Assembly (NCBI GenBank): GCA_043802345.1
Contig: JAZDLC010000126.1
Span: forward strand, 1 to 23,518
Length of the DNA: 23,518 nt
Origin: JAZDLC01 sp043802345
GTDB taxonomy: Bacteria; Planctomycetota; B15-G4; JADJEK01
Direction: 5' to 3'
In this document: piece by piece, positions 17,360-23,518 of the stretch
Position numbering within the stretch: position 1 is the first letter of the stretch
Layout of the letters: the number at the start of each line of letters is the position of its first letter
The notes under the pieces: model-generated
The model's input: the letters and a program-made list of their open reading frames with translations, nothing else
Database searches by the model: none
What the model was told of the DNA's origin: nothing
Translations under genes and position numbers: made by a program

Positions 17360-20300
17360 TCCGTAGGTTTGCGCTCGTCGCGCTGCTTGTCCTCGCCCCG
17401 TTCGCCCCGTCCCTCAGAGCCCAAGACGAGCCGCCGAAGCAGGTTGGCGTACTGGAGATTCCGTCCGGCGCGATCAAGTCGGAGGAGGCGAAGGAGCGCA
17501 TTCCTACGGCGGTCGAGACGACGGCGAAGCCTCTCTCGGGAAGCGACCTGGACTGGGGGAAGGCGTACCGGGCCCCACCCGCGGGCCTGTCCGAGGCGGC
17601 GCGGATCACCCTCGCAGTCGTGACGAAGGATGGCTACGACCGCAAGCAGTGCGTCCGTGATCTGAAGAACCTCGAGGGCGACGCAGCTCGCCGCCTCGTC
17701 CGGAACCTCGACGTCGGCCGGCACGACATCCTGAAACAGCTCTACGCCGAGGCGTTCCTGAAGACGAACCAGGACTTCGTTGCGAAGGGGAAGTCGCCGC
17801 TCGAGAAGGTCCTCGGGGTCAATTCCGGCGGCACCGGTGACATGCGTCGGGACCAGGACATCACCCTCTTCGCGGGGAGCGAATCGCAGGAGAAGGCCTT
17901 CTTCGACAAGCTGAAACAGATCGCGGAGAGCCCCCCCTACAACCTCAAGACGAAGCCCAAATCCGGCGGCATCGACATCCCGGAACTCGAGGTGACCCTT
18001 TTCCCCGGGAAGAACGACCTGCCCGACGCCCGGTACGCGACTGACTCGCTCGACTACCGAGTGAACTACGCCAAGGGAATCGCGCGGCAGGCCGCCGATC
18101 CCGAGGCCTACCCCGGAGGCGCCTCCGACATCGAGGTGAAAGGCCGGCGCCGGCCCGGGAAGATCCACATCCAGGAGTTCCGACTCGGCCCGGACGGATC
18201 GCTCGAATACCGGGGGCTCACGCCGGGGAATGCTCGCGAGGCGTGGCGCATCTTCAGCGGCACCCCGAAAGAGCGCTACGCGAAGTGGAAGCGCGCGAGT
18301 CACATCTTCAGCGACTTCCTCCAGGCCCGGCATCACCTGAAGTCGGGTGAGCCGGACCCGACGAAGGGGCCCCTCAAGTACGCCGGGCGGGCGATCGAAC
18401 AGCTCTGCGAGTTCCACGGGAAGAGGCCGTGGATCGACCTCGATCTTGACGAGCGGCTCGACCTCCTGAAGCCCCTCTTCCCGCAGTTCGCTGCGGACAC
18501 GAAGCACGGCATGGACGCGCTACTCGGCATCGAGAAGGCGGTGAGCGTCGGGGACCGCGCCTACCAGAAGAAGGAGATGCCGGCGGGTGCGGAGGCGGCG
18601 CGGGCGCAGGAGGTCGCGATCATCTTCCTCCGGAAGGCGGTCGCGGCGACGGCCGGGGAGACGGCCCGGGCGATGCTGTGCCCACCCGACTTCAACCCGA
18701 ACTGGCGGTCGGAGGCCGAGATCGTCGCGTGGGCGAAGATGACGCCGGAGCAGCGGGAGAAGGCCGCGCGGGCCCGGGACGAGACCTACCGGGAGTGCGT
18801 GACCCAGGAGGCCACCGAGAACCTCCTGATCACGCTCACCATGCTTCACGAGATCGACCTCGAGTCAAAGGGCCGCGATGGCGAGACCGAGCTCATGAAG
18901 ATGATCGACCGCGCGGATTCCTCCGACCCCCGGTTGAAGGCGATCCTCGCGGACGCCACGGAGTACGCGAAGGCCTACACCGAGTTCCTCGCCTCCTGCC
19001 GGGCGAAGCCGAACGACAAGGGGGCGCAGAAGAAGCGCTTCCAGATGGCAAAGACGCTCGTCAAACTCCGCGAGAAACTCGCTCTCCACACGAAGCAGGG
19101 TGGCCCCACCCCCGGCACCGAGATCCTGAGGAAGTCCGAGGACGTGGGCCCCCGGGTCTACACAAGGTGGTGGAGCGGGGACGACGGCAACGGGCGCCAT
19201 CCGCCCGGCTCCGCGCCAGCCCCGGCCGGTGGGCCGGACGACCCGCTCGGCCCGCGCGTCGGCGGTGCCATGGCCGAAATCAAGGAGCGATTCGCGCAGC
19301 ACATGGAGGAGGCGTTCCCCTCCCACAGGAAGCAGTACCAGGACTTCCTCGACGAGATGGACGCCCGGGGCGGCGGGCAGAGCTACCTCAAGCAGAGAGT
19401 CTTCGACGAGGTGTGCCAGCTCGACACTCTGACCTTCGCCCTGAACCTGGTCGAATACTACCAGCAGGGCGCGGACGGATGGGCCTACTGCGAGCTGATC
19501 GGCACCGAGACCCTGTCCCGACTCCACTGGGGCTTCTCACCGCTGATCCAGGCGGTCAAGGTCCGGGACGAGCAGAGCCTGAAGGAACTCGGGAAGGGCA
19601 TCGTCTTCATGACGCTCGCGCGGCTCGTGCCCTGGGCGGGCACGGCCAAGATGGTCTTTGACTTCGGGAAGGGGGTCGTCAACGTCACTGTCGGCTACTC
19701 CATCGGCGTCGTGAACGCGGATCTCGTGGACGCGCTCTACCTCGGGGAGGCGGGCCGGAAGAATCCCGCTGCGGGTGGCGACTGGGGAAGCCGGAACCGG
19801 GAGGCGTTCTCCGTCCTCGATCCGGCGGAGGTGATCCGGCGGACGAACCAGGATTCGGGCGAGCTGGAGATCGTCGTCGACACGCCCGCGGCATACCGGA
19901 ACTGGTTCGACCGGACCGTCGGACAGCGCATCGACGAGCTTCCGCGCCGGAATCCACCGGGCGGGGAGGCCGGCAGGACCGCCCTGGCCCACGACAACTT
20001 TGTGAACGCCATGATCCAGCAGGCCGAATCGGAGGGGCCTCTCTGGGTCCGGGAGGACGGTTTCCCGAAGATCGTCATCGGGCCGACGCGAGAGGAGATG
20101 GACAAGGCGGTGACGGACCTCCGGGATGCGATCGAGAGCACCTGCCGCGCGCAGGTGCAGAAGGTTCTCTCGGAGTCGGCGACCCGGACCTTCAAGATCT
20201 ATGGTGAGAAGAACGATCGGATCGAGGAGGCGCTTGTCCACCGGTACTCGGCCGACGTGCTCTCCGGCCTCCTGGGTACGTGGCAGACGCAGCTTGTCTA

Positions 20301-20742
20301 CCAGGCCCTCGCCATGCGCAGCATCGAGCGGACCGCGCTCCAGGCGGACCTCTCCGAGTACGCGAGGCTGCTCCGGCCGCTCCTCTACGATCCGAGAACA
20401 GAACCTGTGGTGGGAGCGGCGCCGGCCCCGGCCAAGAATCCGGACGATCCCGCCGCGGCCCGGGAGCCTCTCGAGTACGAGCTCGAGGTGCAGGTTGCGG
20501 GCGCGAGGGAGGAAGACGACGACGCCTGCGACGGCGGGCTCCCGGTTCTCGTGAGCGTGGTGCTCCAGATCGCTGGCGAGATCTCCGACGCGGAGAAGGA
20601 TGTGGCGATCGAAGTCTTGTCCACCCGGCTCGAGCCGGTGGCGGAGCCGGGGGAGGAGGCGCCGGAGAAGCTCGTGGCCGGCGGCCGCGCGACGGACCGG
20701 CTCATCGTGCGTGTAATCGCCGACGAGGGGCGGGGCCGGTGA
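17356..20742 (+). CDS. Large exported protein with possible nucleotidyltransferase-like motif
   Basis: This 1128-residue protein has a signal peptide (MIRRFALVALLVLAPFAPSL, then RAQDE). Around residues 152-171 it reads KVLGVNSGGTGDMRRDQDIT, which resembles the glycine-rich G[GS] plus DxD pattern of Pol-beta-type nucleotidyltransferases. A second acidic strand IDIPELEVTLF follows at 206-216. This is a visual resemblance only. The middle is long, helical and charged. Around 735-805 there is a more hydrophobic glycine-rich stretch (GIVFMTLARLVPWAGTAKMV) that might contact a membrane. The C-terminal 100 residues look like a small beta domain (ELEVQVAGAREEDDD, then VLVSVVLQIAGEISD). Both flanking genes overlap it by 4 bp, so the three products likely act together. 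No family is recognised, and length and export make it the core of the module. Confidence 0.75.
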   Translation: MIRRFALVALLVLAPFAPSLRAQDEPPKQVGVLEIPSGAIKSEEAKERIPTAVETTAKPLSGSDLDWGKAYRAPPAGLSEAARITLAVVTKDGYDRKQCVRDLKNLEGDAARRLVRNLDVGRHDILKQLYAEAFLKTNQDFVAKGKSPLEKVLGVNSGGTGDMRRDQDITLFAGSESQEKAFFDKLKQIAESPPYNLKTKPKSGGIDIPELEVTLFPGKNDLPDARYATDSLDYRVNYAKGIARQAADPEAYPGGASDIEVKGRRRPGKIHIQEFRLGPDGSLEYRGLTPGNAREAWRIFSGTPKERYAKWKRASHIFSDFLQARHHLKSGEPDPTKGPLKYAGRAIEQLCEFHGKRPWIDLDLDERLDLLKPLFPQFAADTKHGMDALLGIEKAVSVGDRAYQKKEMPAGAEAARAQEVAIIFLRKAVAATAGETARAMLCPPDFNPNWRSEAEIVAWAKMTPEQREKAARARDETYRECVTQEATENLLITLTMLHEIDLESKGRDGETELMKMIDRADSSDPRLKAILADATEYAKAYTEFLASCRAKPNDKGAQKKRFQMAKTLVKLREKLALHTKQGGPTPGTEILRKSEDVGPRVYTRWWSGDDGNGRHPPGSAPAPAGGPDDPLGPRVGGAMAEIKERFAQHMEEAFPSHRKQYQDFLDEMDARGGGQSYLKQRVFDEVCQLDTLTFALNLVEYYQQGADGWAYCELIGTETLSRLHWGFSPLIQAVKVRDEQSLKELGKGIVFMTLARLVPWAGTAKMVFDFGKGVVNVTVGYSIGVVNADLVDALYLGEAGRKNPAAGGDWGSRNREAFSVLDPAEVIRRTNQDSGELEIVVDTPAAYRNWFDRTVGQRIDELPRRNPPGGEAGRTALAHDNFVNAMIQQAESEGPLWVREDGFPKIVIGPTREEMDKAVTDLRDAIESTCRAQVQKVLSESATRTFKIYGEKNDRIEEALVHRYSADVLSGLLGTWQTQLVYQALAMRSIERTALQADLSEYARLLRPLLYDPRTEPVVGAAPAPAKNPDDPAAAREPLEYELEVQVAGAREEDDDACDGGLPVLVSVVLQIAGEISDAEKDVAIEVLSTRLEPVAEPGEEAPEKLVAGGRATDRLIVRVIADEGRGR

Positions 20743-21662
20743 TCGCTGAGAAGGTAGTCCCCCTCACGGTGCGGCTGCCGAAGGACCAGGGTGGCAGGGT
20801 GGTTCCACTTCTCCTCTGCGAGGAGAAGTACCGGGACGGCCGTTTCAAATGCCGCTACACCTATTTCGAACAGTTTCCCGGCATGCCGAGTCACTGGGTG
20901 ACGGAGGACGGCGAGGTCTACCACGGCGAGTACGAGAGCGATCTCGCCGGCGGCCGCGAGATCATTCGGTACGAGTACGGGATCCGGAACGGCGACCGGC
21001 AGGAGTTGGACAAGAAAGGCCGCCTGAGGCATGTGACGCCATGGAAGGATGGCGTCACGCACGGGACGGAGATCTACTACGACCCGGACACGAAGGCCCG
21101 CTCGGAGCTGGTCAATGTTCACGGTCGGATGACCCAGAAGCGCTGCTGGGCCGACAACGGCCAGCTCATTCGGAGTATCACCTACAACGAGGCGTTGACG
21201 GAGGATGACCAACGCTGTTGGTCCGGAACAGCGGAGGCGCGATGGCCGAACGGAACGGTCCGCTGGACTGGGACGTACGAAAAGGCCCACATCGATCTGA
21301 ACGAGGCGGGCGGCGGCGACGCGGAGCAGATTCCCGGCAAGGTCGGCACCTGGACGTGGTTCCACGAGAACGGCGAGCTCGACCGGCAGGCGGAGTTCAA
21401 GGAGGGACGATTCCACGGCGCGTACGAGGAGCACCGGGACGACGGGAGTCTCGTCTGTCGCGCGGTCTTTGTGAATGGGCAGCGCACGGGCCAGTGGGAG
21501 CACTACTGGGAGAACGGGAAGCTCCAGTGCGAGGGCCGGCTTCTCGACGACAGCGAGGTCGGACGATGGGAGTACTACGACTCCGAGGGCAACCGGCAAA
21601 ACTGGGTAGAGTTCGACGACCTGGGTAAGAAGATTGGCGGCGGCTCCTACCAGGACGACTGA
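20739..21662 (+). CDS. MORN_2 / YwqK-like repeat protein
   Basis: The GTG at 20739 overlaps the previous TGA by 4 bp and gives 307 residues without signal peptide. From about residue 60 the protein is a run of short beta-hairpin repeats of the MORN_2 kind, each roughly W-x-ENG-x-L-x-x-x-x-x-F-x-x-G-x-x-x-G. Examples are WKDGVTHGTEIYYDPDTKAR, WFHENGELDRQAEFKEGRFH and WENGKLQCEGRLLDDSEVGR. The family includes B. subtilis YwqK, annotated as a putative antitoxin beside the YwqJ deaminase toxin. That suggests, but does not show, an immunity or binding role toward the exported protein encoded just upstream. The frame stays open further upstream, inside the previous gene, but that extension is antagonised by the strong coding signal of the other frame. 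Confidence 0.85.
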   Translation: MIAEKVVPLTVRLPKDQGGRVVPLLLCEEKYRDGRFKCRYTYFEQFPGMPSHWVTEDGEVYHGEYESDLAGGREIIRYEYGIRNGDRQELDKKGRLRHVTPWKDGVTHGTEIYYDPDTKARSELVNVHGRMTQKRCWADNGQLIRSITYNEALTEDDQRCWSGTAEARWPNGTVRWTGTYEKAHIDLNEAGGGDAEQIPGKVGTWTWFHENGELDRQAEFKEGRFHGAYEEHRDDGSLVCRAVFVNGQRTGQWEHYWENGKLQCEGRLLDDSEVGRWEYYDSEGNRQNWVEFDDLGKKIGGGSYQDD

Positions 21663-21685
21663 CGAATGGAAGGATAAGCAAAGGA

Positions 21686-21720
21686 GCCTTCCGCCCGGCG
21701 CCTCGACCTCCGCGGAAGGC
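21686..21720 (+). terminator. Hairpin behind the three-gene module
   Basis: GCCTTCCGC (21686-21694) pairs perfectly with GCGGAAGGC (21712-21720) across a 17-nt loop, starting 24 bases past the stop of the YwqK-like gene. No U-run follows. It is plausible as a terminator or mRNA 3'-end stabiliser of the module. Confidence 0.45.
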
Positions 21721-21834
21721 GGAGTTGGACGAGAAGGGAGTGAGGGAGGCTGTTCCGGTCGCCCTCACCGTCCGGCACACCCTTCAGGTCGAAGCCGCAG
21801 AACCGGGCCACACGCTCCGCGCAACGCGACGCAC

Positions 21835-22029
21835 ATGATCGTCGATGCCGACACCAAGTTCACCGACGAGTTCAGGTCCATCCTCCGAGACGGTGGCGTG
21901 AAATGCGTCCGAACTCCACACCTCGCACCCGACTGCAATTCCGTGGCCAAACGCCGGGTGCTTTCGATCAAATCGGAAGCGCTCAACCGGATGATCTTCT
22001 TCGGCGTCGTCTCGGAATCGCCGGGCGGA
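21835..22029 (+). mobile_element. Remnant of an rve-type transposase (integrase core)
   Basis: The frame from the ATG at 21835 reads MIVDADTKFTDEFRSILRDG, then GVKCVRTPHLAPDCNSVAKR and SIKSEALNRMIFFGVVSES. It matches the part of integrase-core (rve) transposases around D.DTKFT...F...L...GV, RTP..APN.NAYAERFV.SIKSECL..MIFFGE. Here NAYAERF has become NSVAKRR, so the acidic E of the ERF motif is lost. Both ends are missing and downstream residues are unrelated. It is a dead fragment beside the truncated sigma-gene copy. Confidence 0.72.
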
Positions 22030-22130
22030 AGCGCGCATGGTCTCGGCACACGAAGCATGGCGCCGAGCGAGACGCTGCGGCAGACCGGAGGTTACGGGAT
22101 CTCCCCCGGCGTGACACGCCGTGGGCTCAA

Positions 22131-22181
22131 CCGCGTCTCGCGGTAGTGCCTCATGAGTCGGTCGATTTCCTGGTTTCTCAT
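22131..22181 (-). pseudogene. Truncated 5' end of a sigma-fusion gene paralogue
   Basis: The ATG at 22181 begins MRNQEIDRLMRHYRETR, identical to the intact gene's start except H for Q at residue 12. After codon 17 the sequence changes to unrelated DNA (LSPRRVTPGEI). The ribosome-binding site and leader are kept. Only 17 codons survive. Confidence 0.85.
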
Positions 22182-22247
22182 AGTGCCCCTCTCTTTGCCC
22201 TCGAGCGACCGGCGCTACGAGGTTTCCAGACGGATCTCGAAAACCTC
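22131..22247. repeat. 117-bp direct repeat, copy B
   Basis: This is the right-hand copy of the repeat at 15368-15484, in the same orientation. It holds the 17-codon sigma remnant, its ribosome-binding site and leader. The seven differences include two that weaken the leader hairpin stem. With copy A it brackets about 6.65 kb that contain the three-gene module and both transposase remnants. Confidence 0.9.
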
Positions 22248-22413
22248 AGGTTCCCGGACGGAAGAGGCGGGGATCCCCTCCATGCCGAGGCGGCAATCAG
22301 GAGGCCCGGCCCTGTTTCGAAACCATGGATTCCCGGCCGATCTGCTATCCTCCCCCGTTTCGGGCGCTGGCCCGGAGACTCGTGGCCTGCAGCTGGAAGA
22401 GGCTTTCCGCAAC
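22248..22413. other. Short gene-free spacer before the RND adaptor
   Basis: Nothing clear is seen apart from the perfect palindrome GGGGATCCCC near 22269-22278. The last bases hold the putative ribosome-binding site of the adaptor gene (GGAAGAGG). Confidence 0.35.
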
Positions 22414-23518
22414 GTGGACTTGAATCGGCTGAAAATCGACCGGGTGCAGGCGGCGCCGGCGGCACAGCCCCCCCGGCGCGCGCGGGGCCGCGGCCGGTGG
22501 TTCTCTAGACTGGTCCTGCTGGCGCTGCTGGCAGTCGCCGGCTGGTTGTTCCGCCAGCCGATCCTCGACTTTGTCGACCGGCTGCGGCTGCCGCAGGTGA
22601 CCACCGCGCGGGTCGTCAAGCCGAGCGCCGCCGCGGCGGGCGCCGTGATGGGAACTGCATCCAACGGGTACATCGTGGCGCGCACGCGGGCCGCCCTTTC
22701 GGCCGACACGCCGGGGCGCGTCATCGAGATGAACGTGGAGGAGGGGCAGGCCGTGGAGAAGGGGTTCGTGGTCGCGCGCCTCTTCGCCGACGAACTCGAG
22801 GCGGCCGTGCGCCGGGCGGAAGCCGACCTGGCGGTGAGCGAAGCGGGCGTCGAGAGACTGCTGGCGGAGGTCGCTTCCGCCGAGTCGGACCTGAGCCAGC
22901 TCGGGTCTGCTCGCGACGCGACGAGGGGGACGATGGAGGAAGCCGAGGCCAACCTGGCCCTGGCCGAGGTCCATCACAGGAGAATCCAGAAGCTGGTGGA
23001 GGACGGTATCGAAACGGCCCAGGCTCTCGATGAGACCGAGGCGACCCTGAGATCCGCCCGGGCCAGGGTCCAGTCGACGGGAGCCAGCCTCAGCGCCGCG
23101 GAGGCCGCGCTCGCATCCGGCAGGTCACGCATCGAGGTCACGCGCGCCGCCGTCACGGAGGCGAGAGCCACCAGCGTGGCGCGCCGGGCCTCCGCCGAAC
23201 TGGCGCGCGCGACCCTGGACAAAACGATCATCCGGGCCCCGTTCGACGGGATCGTGGTCCTGAAGAACGCGGAGGTCGGCGAGGTCGTGTCCCCGAACTC
23301 CCAGGCCGGCAGCAACGCCCGGGGGTCGGTCGCCACCATGGTCGACTTCTCTTCGCTCGAGGTTCAGGCGGAGGTTCCGGAGACCAGTCTCTCGGCGGTG
23401 AAGGTCGGCGCGCCGGCCAGGATCTTCCTCGACGCCTTCCCGGACCGGCCGTATTCCGGAAAGGTGGAGCGGATCTGGCCCACCGCCGATCGGCAGAAGG
23501 CGACCATCGAGGTCAGGG
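22414..23518 (+). CDS. RND/HlyD-type periplasmic adaptor (5' part, runs off the edge)
   Basis: The frame begins at a GTG (22414) with GGAAGAGG 11 bases upstream and reads MDLNRLKIDRV, then a Pro/Arg-rich stretch and a signal anchor (about 32-46, LVLLALLAVAGWLF). The first half of the lipoyl-like domain follows (GRVIEMNVEEGQAVEKG), then a long coiled-coil hairpin of A/E/R heptads (about 125-270). The second half is LDKTIIRAPFDGIVVLKN with GEVVSP, and a beta-barrel with SSLEVQAEVPETSLSAV closes the visible part. These are the ordered domains of membrane-fusion proteins that link RND or ABC pumps to an outer-membrane channel. About 368 residues are visible and the membrane-proximal end is missing. 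The pump it serves should lie to the right. The start is chosen by the fit of anchor and site; a TTG three bases downstream of the next codon is possible. Confidence 0.85.
   Translation, partial: MDLNRLKIDRVQAAPAAQPPRRARGRGRWFSRLVLLALLAVAGWLFRQPILDFVDRLRLPQVTTARVVKPSAAAAGAVMGTASNGYIVARTRAALSADTPGRVIEMNVEEGQAVEKGFVVARLFADELEAAVRRAEADLAVSEAGVERLLAEVASAESDLSQLGSARDATRGTMEEAEANLALAEVHHRRIQKLVEDGIETAQALDETEATLRSARARVQSTGASLSAAEAALASGRSRIEVTRAAVTEARATSVARRASAELARATLDKTIIRAPFDGIVVLKNAEVGEVVSPNSQAGSNARGSVATMVDFSSLEVQAEVPETSLSAVKVGAPARIFLDAFPDRPYSGKVERIWPTADRQKATIEVR

Noticed and set aside
20280..20738. Longer start for the YwqK-like gene inside the previous gene
   Set aside because: The extension is Arg/Gly-rich out-of-frame reading of the upstream coding sequence. 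The GTG at 20739 with 4-bp overlap fits the operon.
20385..21599. A 404-codon minus-strand frame opposite the YwqK-like gene
   Set aside because: The plus strand has clear MORN_2 repeats and an overlapping start; the minus frame has no recognisable domain.
1..23518. CRISPR arrays, tRNA or rRNA genes
   Set aside because: No regularly spaced short repeats, no cloverleaf-like sequence and no conserved rRNA blocks were seen by reading; a covariance-model scan would settle it.

Overview
The window is high-GC bacterial DNA, by eye roughly two thirds G+C with strongly G/C-ending codons. Its content points to a Planctomycetota-like genome, probably a metagenome-derived or deep-branching lineage. Signs are a very long ECF sigma factor fused to a membrane anchor and extracytoplasmic domain, large secreted FG-GAP and carboxypeptidase-regulatory-like proteins, a DUF3352-like secreted protein, a WbsX/GH99-like protein, and many exported proteins of unknown function. 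This assignment is an inference; no rRNA or other phylogenetic marker is present. TGA is the normal stop of most genes here.

Region 1 (478-8618, minus strand) is a tight four-gene envelope operon. It reads, in order of transcription, an exported trypsin-like (S1C/HtrA-type) protease without PDZ domain, a secreted DUF3352-like protein, a secreted FG-GAP beta-propeller protein and an RND efflux permease. Gaps are 11 and 10 bp, then a 4-bp overlap.

Region 2 (8619-12732) is degenerate. It has an orphan C-terminal piece of a secreted protein, an intact exported WbsX/GH99-like gene, and a carboxypeptidase-regulatory-like gene broken by two in-frame TGA codons and one frameshift. The upstream TGA lies inside a 16-bp-stem palindrome.

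Region 3 (12881-15485, minus) is the intact ECF-sigma fusion gene with a hairpin in its leader.

Region 4 (about 15485-22131) is the most interesting part. Three genes coupled by 4-bp overlaps encode a coiled-coil membrane protein, a 1128-residue exported protein with a possible nucleotidyltransferase-like motif, and a MORN_2/YwqK-like repeat protein. They lie between two transposase remnants (IS91-like and rve-integrase-like) and between two direct copies of a 117-bp sequence made of the first 17 sigma-gene codons plus its leader. The layout suggests a mobile or duplication-born cargo module. Its function is unknown.

Region 5 (22414-23518, plus) is the 5' part of an RND periplasmic adaptor gene that runs off the right edge. 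No tRNA, rRNA or CRISPR array was seen.
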